A stretch of 64,000 nt of DNA from Archaeoglobus sp. JdFR-27 (GCA_002011235.1 MTMO01000007.1:1-64000); one strand, 5' to 3'; counted from the first letter of the stretch, positions 19,001 to 27,939 are shown. Program-made: numbers and translations. The notes: a model not told the origin generated them from the letters alone.

Positions 19001-19179
19001 TTATCGAGGTCGGTGTTAGTGTCCAAAGAGAACTCGTTGAGGGGTTTGAAGAGTACATCAAAACGGAGACCAGAGCTACAAGAATTGAGTTTGGGAGTGT
19101 TGACAATGCCGCCTATCTGAAAGACTGGAGAATTGAAGATATGGATGTGAAGATATCAATCAAAAGAATAAATGAATAG
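16069..19179 (+). CDS. ileS: Isoleucyl-tRNA synthetase
   Basis: 1036 residues, full length for the archaeal/eukaryotic type. HIGH region PPYTTGRIHLGTAWNK (about 50-65), CP1 editing domain with WTTTPWTLPANMAVAVHP (about 225-242) and the editing-loop GHGLED, and the KMSKSLGN loop near 598. The anticodon-binding and C-terminal domains follow. The ATG at 16069 has GGTGATAGG just before it. Its stop codon overlaps the GTG of mptE by one base, so the next genes are co-transcribed. Confidence 0.97.
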   Translation: MSSTGKSTKAFPKVYEPAKVAMEVEEYWKNRKIYEIVKNKGEKKFFFVDGPPYTTGRIHLGTAWNKVLKDTILRYRRMRGYKVTDTPGWDMHGLPIEVKVEQELGIKSKKEIEEYGIDLFVDKCLKYALENKKAMEDQFKMLGVWMDWENPYMTIKADYINAAWWTIKKGYEKNLLERQLMVVNWCPRCETALADAEVEYWDEKDPSIYVKFPIKGKDNHFIVIWTTTPWTLPANMAVAVHPALEYAVLKARKDENEEILIIARELAENVLKQGGYDSWEILETHLGEDLVGIEYEHPLAEFIPEQSKFSHSVYMAEFVTAENTGCVHIAPGHGLEDFELGMEVGLEVFNPVDERGVFTEKAGKYHGLHVKEANKVIIEDLRNNGLLLAESFIVHRYGHCWRCKNPIIYRSTEQWFLKVSKLKDKMLEEVDRVRWVPQWAGESRFKDWVSNAKDWCISRQRYWGIPIPVWVCKGCGKIKVVGSIDEVPWQDDLDLHRPKIDEVTFECECGGELKRVPDVFDVWFDSGVASWGTLRYPRFKEEFERLWPADFITEGHDQTRGWFYSQLGASVIGFGKAPYKTVLMHGFTLDELGRKMSKSLGNVVEPEDVIKDVGVDSFRLYMLSSAVWEDLRFSWDEVRNVNRVLNIFWNAVRFAHTYMTLDKFFEGEEGRLREEDRWILSRLENLNKAALEGYENYSIHRVVRAFMNFVVEDFSRWYIQLVRPVVWEERTSPTKLAVYSTILRVVDKTCRIIAPVAPFLAEWIYKNFVAEFKKTEDSIFLESFPEVDEKAIDEELERSMSHARNIVEAASNARQKAGIKLRWPLRKLIVESNDEIIKVTVEKLERVIKAQCNVKEVEVVSEFKKEIKAKPNFKKIGPLFKEKAKEVADIINNLSEEELEKAIEDGSMEILGQKVSVEDVLLIEERIPEGYEMAEFGGGNVYITTKMDKEILREAYARELVRRIQEMRKELDLDVEEFIEVGVSVQRELVEGFEEYIKTETRATRIEFGSVDNAAYLKDWRIEDMDVKISIKRINE

Positions 19180-19826
19180 TGGAATTAACATACTCAATCA
19201 ATGGTAGGATGAATCTTGGAAAGTGGTTAGAGTTCTATGTACAGATTTTAAAGGACTTCAATTTCTCAAAGGAGGAGGATGAATTTGCAGCTGTGCTAAT
19301 GCACAAACTCGGAAAGGAGAAGCTCTTAGATTCGTCCATCCTCCAGAGAAAGGTTAAATGGGAGGATGTAATAGTCATTGGCCCTATTCTCAGAGAAGGT
19401 GATTTTGAAGAAATAAAAAGATTTCATGGTGTTAGAATAACCGCTGGAAAAGCTTTAAACGTGGTTATAAATCACATAACACCGGATGTTCATGTAACCG
19501 ATATGGAGGAGGGAGATGAGATTCTTCTCGAGCTTCAAGAAAAGGGTTGCATCCTTGTTCTCCACGCCCATGGAGATAACATCGAAAGGATAAAATCCAT
19601 GATTCCAAGGATTGGGAGTTTCATTGGTACAACTCAAAGCATCCCTTTTAACAGAATTTACAACTTTGGAGGATTCACAGATGGAGACAGAGCAGCTTGC
19701 ATGGCAAAGGAGATGGGAGCGAAGAGTATAAAATTAATAGGTTTTGATTTCGAAAGAGCGAAAGGTATTAAAAAAAAGAAACTTGAGTGGGCAAGGAAAA
19801 TCCTAGCTTATGAAGGGATCTTATGA
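19179..19826 (+). CDS. mptE: 6-hydroxymethyl-7,8-dihydropterin pyrophosphokinase, archaeal type
   Basis: 215 residues, GTG start overlapping the ileS stop by 1 base. It is the archaeal DUF115 enzyme that activates 6-hydroxymethyl-dihydropterin on the way to tetrahydromethanopterin. Visible family motifs are VIGPILREG (about 68), ITPDVHVTDMEEGDE (about 105) and LHAHGDNIERI (about 130). The GGFTDGDRAACMAKEMGA block is near 170. It fits the presence of Mch in the window, since both serve the methanopterin C1 pathway. Confidence 0.93.
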   Translation: MELTYSINGRMNLGKWLEFYVQILKDFNFSKEEDEFAAVLMHKLGKEKLLDSSILQRKVKWEDVIVIGPILREGDFEEIKRFHGVRITAGKALNVVINHITPDVHVTDMEEGDEILLELQEKGCILVLHAHGDNIERIKSMIPRIGSFIGTTQSIPFNRIYNFGGFTDGDRAACMAKEMGAKSIKLIGFDFERAKGIKKKKLEWARKILAYEGIL

Positions 19827-19855
19827 AGGGATAATCGAGGTAAAAGAGGGATAGA

Positions 19856-20923
19856 GTGAGAATAGTCTTTACAACTCCATACTATCCACCACATATTGGA
19901 GGAATTGAGATCCACGTTAAGTATCTCTCTTCATTTCTCTCAAAAAGGCATGATGTAAAGATAATTTCTTCAACAGGAAGTTCATCAGAGGGTGTTGAGG
20001 TTTTGACTCCAAGATGTTTGAATTTACCTTATTCCCCAATCCCTTTTTCCTTTCCCAACGTAAAGGCTGATGTATATCACTCCCACATTCCGTCCCCCTT
20101 TTTCGCAAGGATGGTGGATAAAAAAAGGCTCTCACCCCATCTAATAACCTACCACAACGATGTTTTTGTTCCAAAAGTTGTAGATGGTTACAAAATACCA
20201 TCTCTGGGAGGAGAATTCATTGAAAGATTTAATGAGAAGATTACAATTCCTTTGCTCGACTCATGTGATAGGGTAATAGCCACTACCTCAAGCTATGCGT
20301 TGACTTCCCCTTTACTTTCACGGTTCATGGAGAAAATCGAGGTTATCCCAAATGCCGTAGACACTCAAAGATTCAGACCAGGGGAAATCGAGAGAGAGAC
20401 GATCGTACTTTACGTTGGAAGACTCATTGAATACAAGGGTGTAGAGATTCTGTTAAAAGCAATGAGAACTGTACAGGAAAGTCTAAAAGAGGCAAGACTC
20501 GTAATAATCGGAGATGGCGAGGATAGGGAGAGACTCGAAATACTGTCAAAAAAACTTGACGTTAAAGTGGAGTTCAAAGGAGAACTCCCCGATGAGGATG
20601 TTGCAAAATGGATGAAAAAAGCAAGGGTTCTTGTTTTGCCCTCTTTTTCTCGGCTCGAGGCGTTTGGTATCGTGCTGTTGGAAGCGATGGCTTCAGCAAC
20701 CCCAGTAATAGGTTCGAACATCCCTGGAGTCAGGGATGTTGCCATTGAAGGTGGTTTGACCTTCTCGGATATAAACGATCTGGCTGAGAAGGTTATCAAT
20801 ATACTCACAAATGATAAACTGGCAGAAAAGTTATCCAGAAAAGGCTTAAAAGCTGTGAGAGAAAAGTACAGCTGGGAAGTTGTTTCAAAAAAAATTGAAA
20901 AACTCTATTTCAGCCTTATCTAG
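19856..20923 (+). CDS. Glycosyltransferase family 4 (GT-B)
   Basis: 355 residues, GTG start at 19856 after GAGGGATA. N-terminal TPYYPPHIGGIEIHVKYLS is the acceptor-side motif. The C-terminal nucleotide-sugar half has LYVGRLIEYKGVEIL (about 185), and the E-x7-E signature lies in EAFGIVLLEAMASATPVIG (about 265). It is probably cytoplasmic and adds a sugar to a lipid-linked or secondary-metabolite acceptor. It forms a chain with the next two genes, suggesting surface glycan or lipid synthesis. Confidence 0.92.
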   Translation: MRIVFTTPYYPPHIGGIEIHVKYLSSFLSKRHDVKIISSTGSSSEGVEVLTPRCLNLPYSPIPFSFPNVKADVYHSHIPSPFFARMVDKKRLSPHLITYHNDVFVPKVVDGYKIPSLGGEFIERFNEKITIPLLDSCDRVIATTSSYALTSPLLSRFMEKIEVIPNAVDTQRFRPGEIERETIVLYVGRLIEYKGVEILLKAMRTVQESLKEARLVIIGDGEDRERLEILSKKLDVKVEFKGELPDEDVAKWMKKARVLVLPSFSRLEAFGIVLLEAMASATPVIGSNIPGVRDVAIEGGLTFSDINDLAEKVINILTNDKLAEKLSRKGLKAVREKYSWEVVSKKIEKLYFSLI

Positions 20924-20931
20924 GTGTTCGA

Positions 20932-21891
20932 ATGAGGGTTGCAGTTATCGTTCCGGTATCACCTTTCGAGCCAGCTGAGATCATTAAGAGATCGGTAGAG
21001 AAAATTAAAGCTTTAAACTTCTCCAATTTTGATTTTAAGATAATTTACATCATTGATTTAAAAGACAAAGATGATAAAAGATTTAGGATCCCTTTAAAAA
21101 TGGATGTTGATGTTTTAATAAGAAAACACTCCAGAGGAAAACGTGCTGGAGCAATAAACGATGCTATAGCTTATCTAAGAGATTTTTCACCCGATTATGT
21201 TGCAATTTTTGATGTTGATTCAGAACCAGAGACAAATTTTTTGATCAAAACAATTAGAGCCCTAGAGGAAAATTCCAGAGCCTACATAGCCTCGTCTCCA
21301 AGAAGGATAAGCAATCCAGTTAATCTCTGTGCTGAAACGATAGAAGTTGAATATTCATTAATCAACTACCTTCTAAGAAAATCAAGGTTTAAACAGTTCA
21401 ATGGGCTTATAGGTGTTCTGAGAGCTGATATTCTCAAAAAATACAGGATTGATGAGAGATTTATAACAGAGGATGCTGAATTTGCAACGAGAATGCATAG
21501 CCTTGGATACAAAGCCCTTTACGTTAGAGACTCTTGGATACAGGAACAAGCACCGTTATCCTGGAGAGATCTATTCTTTCAGAGGAAAAGGTGGTATTTC
21601 GGAGGATTACAGCTATGGAACTATTGGAATAAAGTTAAGAGATCAAATTGGGGATTTAAGATCTCTTGGATGCTTTCTCTAACCTTAACTTATTTTATTG
21701 CCCTTTTCTTACCTTTCATCGCTCTATCACCCATCCTGCTTTGTGCAAAATTCGGAGGAAAAAAAATAAAAGTAAGTCTTGGTCTTTTATTTCATGTTTT
21801 AATTCTCCAAGCTGCAGCGTTCGCATCAATTAATGACTACCTCAGAGGGAGAGGAATTGAATGGAGGGCCCAAAAAAGACTCGTGGAGTGA
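20932..21891 (+). CDS. Membrane glycosyltransferase family 2
   Basis: 319 residues. The GT-A fold shows VAVIVPVSPFEPAEII at the start, the metal-binding IFDVDSEPET (about 98, DxD-like), RIDERFITEDAEFATRM (acceptor base region, about 175) and a QRKRWYFGG motif (QxxRW-type, about 218). Two to three hydrophobic helices follow (about 240-300), so it is a processive-type or lipid-linked transferase at the membrane. AGGTG precedes the ATG. It overlaps the following gene by 31 bases. Confidence 0.9.
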   Translation: MRVAVIVPVSPFEPAEIIKRSVEKIKALNFSNFDFKIIYIIDLKDKDDKRFRIPLKMDVDVLIRKHSRGKRAGAINDAIAYLRDFSPDYVAIFDVDSEPETNFLIKTIRALEENSRAYIASSPRRISNPVNLCAETIEVEYSLINYLLRKSRFKQFNGLIGVLRADILKKYRIDERFITEDAEFATRMHSLGYKALYVRDSWIQEQAPLSWRDLFFQRKRWYFGGLQLWNYWNKVKRSNWGFKISWMLSLTLTYFIALFLPFIALSPILLCAKFGGKKIKVSLGLLFHVLILQAAAFASINDYLRGRGIEWRAQKRLVE

Positions 21892-22880
21892 AAAGAGCCA
21901 CCGCAGCTGGAATTATAATAAGTATTTTGGCAATGGTAGTTATTTTCAAATTCACCGAAACCCATTTAACGTGGAAAATAATATACGAGCTCAACCCGGC
22001 ATTCCTCACCCTCGCTCTTGCCTTCCACCTCCTCTTTTGGATTATGTGGGCATATCGACTCAAAGTGTTATCCTCTTCGCTCGGGAACAACATAAGTTTT
22101 TCATATGCTTTTCAAACCTCTCTTGCTTCTGGATTTCTCGCCGCAATTACACCTTCCTCAGCAGGAGGGGAGCCACTAAGGATAAAAATGTTAAATGATA
22201 AAGGAATTAGTGTTGGGGCCTCTTCTGCGATCGTTCTTGCTGAGAGGCTTCTCGATGCAATCTTTTTCATTTCAGCTTTGCCAGTTATGATCTTTATCTC
22301 TGATTTTACCACCAAATTCGGAATATACTCTGGAGTTATCTTCACAGTAATCTTCTTTTTATTCTTAGGATTCCTCTACTTTGCCTTTAAGGATCCAGAA
22401 AATGTGGAGAGACTTTCAGTAAAAATTTCAGGAATTGTAAAAAAAGTTATCAGAGGTAAAAAAGCAGATAGAATAACAACAGTGATCACAAAAGAACTCT
22501 TTTTCTTCAGAGAGGCTTCAGTTCAGCTTGCCACTATTCCAAAAACTCAAATAGCGTTTCTTTTTGTGATTACTTCACTAATATGGTTTTTTGAGTTTCT
22601 CGTTCCTTCAGCCATCCTTCTTGCCCTTAAAACCCAACCTCATTGGGCAGAATCCATTGCATCCCAACTTTTCCTTGTGATAATCTCCCTTGCTCCAATA
22701 ACTCCAGGAAGTAGCGGTATTGCAGAAACTGGGATGCTTTACTTTTACTCCCTCTTTATCAGCAAAGAGTATCTGGGCTCTCTCGTTGCCATCTGGAGAA
22801 TAATAACGTACCACACAAATCTGGTAATTGGACTTTTAGTAAATGTAAAAATATTAAAATCAAGATACCTTGATCGATAA
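21861..22880 (+). CDS. UPF0104 / lysylphosphatidylglycerol-synthase-type transmembrane protein
   Basis: 339 residues with about eight membrane segments. It matches the flippase-like family (AglD/MprF N-domain type), with the conserved loop ITPSSAGGEPLRIKML (about 96-111) and PITPGSSGIAETGM near 275. The start inside the preceding glycosyltransferase gene implies translational coupling. With the two glycosyltransferases it forms a likely lipid-linked sugar synthesis and flipping unit. Confidence 0.88.
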   Translation: MEGPKKTRGVKRATAAGIIISILAMVVIFKFTETHLTWKIIYELNPAFLTLALAFHLLFWIMWAYRLKVLSSSLGNNISFSYAFQTSLASGFLAAITPSSAGGEPLRIKMLNDKGISVGASSAIVLAERLLDAIFFISALPVMIFISDFTTKFGIYSGVIFTVIFFLFLGFLYFAFKDPENVERLSVKISGIVKKVIRGKKADRITTVITKELFFFREASVQLATIPKTQIAFLFVITSLIWFFEFLVPSAILLALKTQPHWAESIASQLFLVIISLAPITPGSSGIAETGMLYFYSLFISKEYLGSLVAIWRIITYHTNLVIGLLVNVKILKSRYLDR

Positions 22881-22913
22881 TTTCTAAAGAACAAGTTTAT
22901 CAAATATAATTGA

Positions 22914-23327
22914 TCAGATGTATGCCAGCACCTCATCAAAAGGCAGATCCATCTCCTCTAACTTTTTCTTAGCCCTGCTCAACGCACTTGCGTTGTAGCT
23001 TTCTCCCCTGCTCTTCGAGAGAACTGCTTCAAATTCAGATGTGGATAGTAAATCTCTAATGAACTCTCTAAAATCTGATCTCTCAATGACTTGGATTTTT
23101 CCTTTTGATCCAGTTTTAGTTCTTCCATTAAAGTTCATAAACTCATTTTTCCAGCACTTTTCACATTCAGAAATCAGTATTGAATGGCTATCATAGTGGA
23201 ACCACGACTTCTGGTACATAATCCCACCACATTCACAAAAACCGCCAAAATATTTCTGATTTACCTTTTCCCCTTTAACAGCCTTTTTATCTCTAATAAG
23301 TCTGTTAATCGGCTCAACGTATATCAT
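22914..23327 (-). CDS. Uncharacterised protein with a cysteine-pair metal site
   Basis: 137 residues, no family recognised. A likely zinc site is formed by FCECGG (about 31-35) and ECEKCWKNEF (about 53-58). The C-terminal half is helical and charged (RDLLSTSEFEAVLSKSRG, ending FDEVLAYI). It converges on the flippase-like gene with a 33-base gap. A TATA-like AT stretch lies upstream at about 23350. Confidence 0.6.
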   Translation of the reverse strand: MIYVEPINRLIRDKKAVKGEKVNQKYFGGFCECGGIMYQKSWFHYDSHSILISECEKCWKNEFMNFNGRTKTGSKGKIQVIERSDFREFIRDLLSTSEFEAVLSKSRGESYNASALSRAKKKLEEMDLPFDEVLAYI

Positions 23328-23412
23328 TATACCAAGAACAGAGTATAGCTATTTAATTTTTTTGTTATTAACCAACATCATATAATGAAAAAATTATAAA
23401 ATATATAAATTT

Positions 23413-23646
23413 TCAGATAGGGATAACTTTTTTGATTTCAGGTATTTTACTCCTTAAATGCTGCTCAACTACCATTGTGAGCGTGATTTGGGACATGGGA
23501 CAACCACCACATGCCCCAAGAAGTTGAACTTTAACCACTCCTTCTTTCTCTTCAACATCAACCAGGGCTATATTCCCTCCGTCCCTCATAAGAGCAGGTC
23601 TTATATCTTTATCGATAATTTCCTCAACTTTTTCTTTCAGTGACAT
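23413..23646 (-). CDS. NifU C-terminal-domain (Nfu-type) Fe-S scaffold
   Basis: 77 residues, essentially one Nfu domain. The start resembles VEEIIDKDIRPALMRDGGN, and the cluster-binding motif is GACGGCPMSQITL (CxxC at about 50-53). It assembles or carries a [4Fe-4S] cluster to target proteins. It stands alone in a single-gene unit, as usual for archaeal Nfu. Confidence 0.92.
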   Translation of the reverse strand: MSLKEKVEEIIDKDIRPALMRDGGNIALVDVEEKEGVVKVQLLGACGGCPMSQITLTMVVEQHLRSKIPEIKKVIPI

Positions 23647-23688
23647 AGCCTTATGTTTTATAAGAAAGATATTTAAAGATTCCCATTC

Positions 23689-24048
23689 TCAGGATTTTTT
23701 GGGCTCTACGTATTTTTCAATGAGTTCAATTATACTTCTTCTCATAAAGAGCTTTTCTAGTATGGCTATCGAACCTGCATCCAGCATTTCGCTCCCTTTA
23801 CTTGAAGCAAATGCGGTGACGGCTATCACCTTCGCCTTTGAATCGATTTAGAGTATTTTCTTGGTCGCTTCAACACCATCCATTTCAGGCATCATAACAT
23901 CCATTAGAACTATATCTGGCTTGAAAATTTTGAAGTACTTCACTGCCTCATTTCCGTTGGAGGCTTCCATGATTACGTGACAGTTCAGCATAACCTTGAG
24001 AACTTCCCTCACTGTAATATCGTCATCAACCACCAGAACTTTCGCCAT
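23689..24048 (-). pseudogene. CheY-like response regulator broken by an in-frame stop
   Basis: Residues 1-66 give a normal receiver N-terminus: VLVVDDDITVREVL, phosphoacceptor in PDIVLMDVMMPEMDG. A TAA at 23848-23850 then stops translation after ATKKIL. Beyond it the same frame stays open for 52 more codons, reads as the rest of the domain (AKVIAVTAFASS, then LEKLF), and ends at TGA 23689. The usual Lys-Pro of the last motif is Lys-Leu. One base (TAA from GAA or CAA) would restore about 119 residues. The stop is UAA, so pyrrolysine decoding does not apply. No histidine kinase lies nearby. Confidence 0.85.
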
Positions 24049-24148
24049 CGTTTAACAATTGAATATATATCACAATCTTTCGAAAAACCCGATATAAAAA
24101 CAATAAAAACAAAAAAACAAAATTGGAAAAAGGTTGGGAACTTGGATT

Positions 24149-25093
24149 TCAAATTTCGATCTGATACGATTTCAGTAGTACTTCCGCATTCAGCTTTCCG
24201 TGGACGTAAGTCTTCCCCGTAGATTTATCATTCACAGCGATTTGAGCGGGAGCGAAAAGATTCGGGTCTATTTTATAGAAATCATATTCTGCTGCCTTGA
24301 AAATCTCATAGAAGGGTTTTCCATAATCCTTCGAAGTGTTGGATGGAACATTTTTAAGGATTTCATCGTATTTTTCTACCGTGAGGAATACACTGCCATA
24401 GTACATCATGCTGTCATTCGTTGATCCCATAGCTTTCAAATCATTCTCGAGGATTGGAGCGATCGGACACCTTCCGGTTCCGCTGATTATAAGCTTCGGA
24501 TCGTAGCCAATCTCTGCCATCTTATATATCGCAGTTTCAACAATTCTGCCGGATATCTGGACACTTCCAACGATCGATGCTGTTGGGGCAACGACCGCAT
24601 AAACGTTCTCTGGCTCAACCTCGCACTCCTTCGCGATGAAATCCATCACCTCTTCATTCGGGAGCTTTGAGGCTTCGAGAGCTATAACAGCATACTCCGA
24701 ATCATCCTGATATTCAATCTGATCGTAAGTTTTCTTAGGCTTTAAGGCCAGCGCCCTAGCAGGCCCGCTACCCATCGCAAAGTACTTTCCAACGCTAACA
24801 GCCCATCCGGCTTTCTGGCTTCCCAAACAAGCAACCGCTGGATGATCAGTGTATTCTGTTATAAAGGCAAATGGAATGTCGTTAATCGTGTCAGTTACGA
24901 TGCTAACCTCTGCCAAACCCCCCATACAGATCTGTGTGTACATCAATCCTGCTTCATACCCTCCTGGCACATTTACACCACAATCAATCACCGTAGCTCC
25001 ATTTTCAAGCTTTTTGGATTCGATTCGAAGCTCTTCCTCAAAATCAAGCATGTCTTCAACTATGTCCATCGCCATCTCATTAACACTCACCAT
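24149..25093 (-). CDS. mch: Methenyltetrahydromethanopterin cyclohydrolase
   Basis: 314 residues, normal length. It interconverts methenyl- and formyl-H4MPT in the C1 pathway. Family blocks are visible: [20 protein letters not shown] (about 32-51), GSGPARALA (about 118) and [12 protein letters not shown] (about 208). The ATG is preceded by a GGTG-type site (complement of caccatttacacc). Its presence marks a methanopterin-using archaeon. Confidence 0.97.
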   Translation of the reverse strand: MVSVNEMAMDIVEDMLDFEEELRIESKKLENGATVIDCGVNVPGGYEAGLMYTQICMGGLAEVSIVTDTINDIPFAFITEYTDHPAVACLGSQKAGWAVSVGKYFAMGSGPARALALKPKKTYDQIEYQDDSEYAVIALEASKLPNEEVMDFIAKECEVEPENVYAVVAPTASIVGSVQISGRIVETAIYKMAEIGYDPKLIISGTGRCPIAPILENDLKAMGSTNDSMMYYGSVFLTVEKYDEILKNVPSNTSKDYGKPFYEIFKAAEYDFYKIDPNLFAPAQIAVNDKSTGKTYVHGKLNAEVLLKSYQIEI

Positions 25094-25209
25094 TTACACC
25101 ACCTTAACGGAAAGAGACCATTATAGTACTTCAATATTGTGATTTTTTTCAGTCAGGTCATGGAAAGAGGGCTAGTAAAGAAGAGGGAGAACAAATAATA
25201 TATCCAAGA

Positions 25210-25584
25210 TCATTCATCTAGGTAATCCTTCTCAAAAATTAAAACTTCGTCACCTTCTTGAACCCTTTCAAGCCCTTTTACAACTTTTATTTTTCCGAAA
25301 AGATTTACAGGACTTGCTGGCCTAATTTTGTCGTCGCTTATCGGTGTCTTGCCAAAGAAAATACATATAGCCTTTCCAGGAATCCAGTAAGCGACATCTC
25401 CAACCTCAACAACATCTCGTGAATTTTCCTTCTCCGCAATCTCGATATCCGTTTCAAAGTAAATCTCGTCTCCCCATCTTCTTGCAATTCCCCGTATCGG
25501 TAAGCTCTTTTTGATAATTTCAGCCGTTCTCGTTGACAAAAGATTTATTTCTTTTACCAAATCACCGGATTTAAAAAGTATCAT
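25210..25584 (-). CDS. Cyclophilin-like fold protein (COG2164/DUF369)
   Basis: 124 residues. The archaeal cyclophilin-like family is recognised by IRGIARRWGDEIYFET (about 30-45), GDVAYWIPGKAICIFFGKTP (about 67-86) and PASPVNLFGKI. Prolyl-isomerase activity is not established for this family. It is monocistronic, with its promoter region in the A/T-rich 25585-25680 spacer. Confidence 0.8.
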   Translation of the reverse strand: MILFKSGDLVKEINLLSTRTAEIIKKSLPIRGIARRWGDEIYFETDIEIAEKENSRDVVEVGDVAYWIPGKAICIFFGKTPISDDKIRPASPVNLFGKIKVVKGLERVQEGDEVLIFEKDYLDE

Positions 25585-25705
25585 ACTAACCCCCTTATTT
25601 TAGCAAGTATCAACCTTCCCTTAACATTTCGATGTTCCTTATTTTCTCTCCGATAAAACTAAAACCACCATAAATATAAGTTTTCCAATTTTCTCTGTTT
25701 ACACC

Positions 25706-26348
25706 TTAGAGTTTTTTCACAAGTACAAACAGGGAAACTATCAGAAAAACAAAGGGACCAATAAATATCTGAACGTTGATGTCATCAGTACTGAAAATAA
25801 ACTCCGGAGTGAAACAGAAATTTAGGAAGGACTGATAGAAAAACCTGAAAGAAGTTATAACTGTGTTGAAGTAGGAACAATTAGTACTTATGTTTACCCA
25901 GCTGAAGAAATTTATGACGTTCAGACATGCCAGAAAGACCAAGAAAAATGCAAGAATTTCTCTGTCAAGTCTCTTCCAGAGAAAAAAGATCCATACCAAG
26001 AGAGGTCCAGCAAAATATGCGTTAAACCAAACGATTACGTTAGCAGGAAACGGAAAACCTAATGAGTGGGATATTTGAATTGCTCCGGGAAGAGTGAAAG
26101 TTAGGATGTAGATGTTTGAGAAAAAGAATTTGTCAGGAAGTCTATCGACGCTTAAATATCCGACAAACGATGCCGTAAGATAAAGCTATTCCTGTTAAAA
26201 GAGCACCTATCGAATGTATGCCCATCAGATGAAATACACCAGCTATACTGATCGATAGTGCTAATGGAATGATTATCGGTCTTAGTAGAATCGGAAGAAT
26301 ATTTATTTTGCGGTTTAAAATTAATTTATCTGATGATGAGAACCTGAT
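25706..26348 (-). pseudogene. Frameshifted multi-pass membrane protein gene
   Basis: Two overlapping open frames on the minus strand read as one hydrophobic protein. The first (about 26348 to 26143) reads through LALSISIAGVFHLMGIHSIG and ALLTGIA before losing frame. The second (26185 to 25706) continues with LYLTASFVGYLSVDRLPD and about five more membrane segments to a TAA at 25706. The crossover lies at about 26185-26196. No ATG, GTG or TTG start is available before the first membrane segment, so the 5' end is also lost. No family is recognised. Confidence 0.7.
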
Positions 26349-26433
26349 TTATCAATTAACGTTAACTGAAAATTTTTTCTGTTAACAATAAAAAATTCAA
26401 ATTAATAATTTTACTCAACCTGCTCACAACTTA

Positions 26434-26447
26434 TGCTTAAAATTTTA
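26434..26447 (+). promoter_or_regulatory. pyrD promoter (TATA)
   Basis: TTAAAATTTTATAG is centred about 30 bases before the ATG at 26472, and no ribosome site lies between, so the message is probably leaderless. Confidence 0.5.
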
Positions 26448-26471
26448 TAGTTGTGGTTCGTAGAAATCTCA

Positions 26472-27356
26472 ATGCTTGAAGTTGAGCTTTGTAAAATGAA
26501 ACTGAAAAACCCCTTGATACTTGCAAGCGGGATACTTGGAAGTTACGCCTCTTCACTAAATACCATAGCTGAAAATGCGGGAGCGGTTGTGACAAAAAGT
26601 GTAGGTCTGGAAGAAAAGGAGGGTTACAGGAATCCTGTAGTTATCAACCTCGCCCATGGGATTCTAAACGCAGTAGGACTCGCTTCTCCAGGAGTCGAGA
26701 AATTTTCGGAGGAGTTGAAAAGGTTTAGCAAGGCTTCAAAGCTGATTGTTAGTTTGTTTGCCTCCTCACCCAAAGAATTCTCCAAGCTTGTTGGATATTT
26801 CGAACTCGCAGATGCGTTTGAACTCAATCTCAGCTGCCCCCATGTGAAGGATGTTGGTTTGACCATTGGAAACGATGCGGAACTCGTTAAAGAGATTGTT
26901 AAAGCCGTGAAGAGAGAGACGTCTAAACCAGTTTTTCCAAAACTTTCTGCAGTTTCCGATTACATAGAGGTTGCCAAAGCAGCAGAAGAGGGTGGTGCGG
27001 ATGGAATAGTTGCGATAAATACCCTTAAAGGGATGGCAATTGACATAGCCACAAAAAAGCCGATTCTTTCGAACATTAGCGGTGGTCTGAGCGGAGAGGC
27101 TATCAAGCCCGTGGCAATGAAAGTTGTTTGGGATCTTTACGAAGAATTAAAAATACCCATAATCGCATCCGGTGGAGTTACAACTTGGAAAGATGTTATT
27201 GAATTCATTCTCGGTGGAGCAAGAGCTGTACAAATAGGCTCTGCTATCTTTTACAGCTACAGAATATTTTACAGCCTTAAAGAAAGTCTTATCGCTTATT
27301 TGAGAAAAGAGAAAACGAGCATCGAAGACCTCGTTGGTCTGGCCCATGAAAAATAG
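26472..27356 (+). CDS. pyrD: Dihydroorotate dehydrogenase, catalytic subunit (class 1B)
   Basis: It oxidises dihydroorotate to orotate in pyrimidine synthesis, passing electrons to PyrK. From ATG 26472 (MLEVELCKMKL) it gives 294 residues; the frame opens at 26451 with a TTG. The FMN-binding barrel has LASGILG, ELNLSCPHV (active-site region, about 120), and the conserved ASGGVTTWKDVIEFILGGA near 240. Its partner pyrK lies at 29110, separated by two minus-strand genes, unlike the usual adjacent pair. Confidence 0.95.
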   Translation: MLEVELCKMKLKNPLILASGILGSYASSLNTIAENAGAVVTKSVGLEEKEGYRNPVVINLAHGILNAVGLASPGVEKFSEELKRFSKASKLIVSLFASSPKEFSKLVGYFELADAFELNLSCPHVKDVGLTIGNDAELVKEIVKAVKRETSKPVFPKLSAVSDYIEVAKAAEEGGADGIVAINTLKGMAIDIATKKPILSNISGGLSGEAIKPVAMKVVWDLYEELKIPIIASGGVTTWKDVIEFILGGARAVQIGSAIFYSYRIFYSLKESLIAYLRKEKTSIEDLVGLAHEK

Positions 27357-27384
27357 AAATTTTGTAATCCAAAAGAATAAAAAA

Positions 27385-27939
27385 TTAGGATTTTAGAAGT
27401 TTTATGAACTCTTTCATCAGAGCTGGTAGATCGGGCCATGCTCTGCTCGTCAGAAGGTTTCCATCCACAACGACTTCCTGATCGGAATATTCAGCCTCAC
27501 ATCTCTCCACATCCGGTTTTACGGCTATGTAGCAGGTTACCTTCCTTCCCTTAAGCAGTCCAAAGGCTGCAAGGATCTGAGGACCATGACATATTGCTGC
27601 GATTGGTTTGTTATTTTCAGCAAAATGCCTAACGATCCTCTCAAGCTCTGGATAAGTTCTGATGTATTCTGGAGCTCTTCCTCCAGGGATATAAAGGCCA
27701 TCGTACTCTTCTGGTTTCACATCTCCAAAAGCCATATCCACCCAAACAAACCGATAGCCCGGTTTCTCAGTATAAGTCTCCCACCCAGGTTCAAAGTCAT
27801 GTACGACTGTAAAGAGATCTTTTTTGCTTGGAGCTGCAACTTTTACTTCAAATCCCTCTTCTTTTAGGCGGTAATAAGGATAGAAAAGCTCTTGCGCCTC
27901 GACAGCATCTCCTGCTACGATTAAAACCTTGCTCGCCAT
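27385..27939 (-). CDS. DJ-1/PfpI family protein
   Basis: 184 residues from ATG 27939 (MASKVLIVAGD). The nucleophile elbow AAICHGPQ contains the reactive Cys, and the YIPGGRAPEYIR loop supplies the usual acid. This is the PfpI/YhbO-type subfamily, reported as intracellular proteases or glyoxalase/deglycase-type enzymes, and the true activity is uncertain. An upstream ATG at 27978 would add 13 residues unlike homologues. It sits between pyrD and pyrK on the other strand. Confidence 0.92.
   Translation of the reverse strand: MASKVLIVAGDAVEAQELFYPYYRLKEEGFEVKVAAPSKKDLFTVVHDFEPGWETYTEKPGYRFVWVDMAFGDVKPEEYDGLYIPGGRAPEYIRTYPELERIVRHFAENNKPIAAICHGPQILAAFGLLKGRKVTCYIAVKPDVERCEAEYSDQEVVVDGNLLTSRAWPDLPALMKEFIKLLKS

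Noticed and set aside
23848-23850. Recoding of the response-regulator stop as pyrrolysine
   Set aside because: The stop is UAA, whereas pyrrolysine uses UAG.
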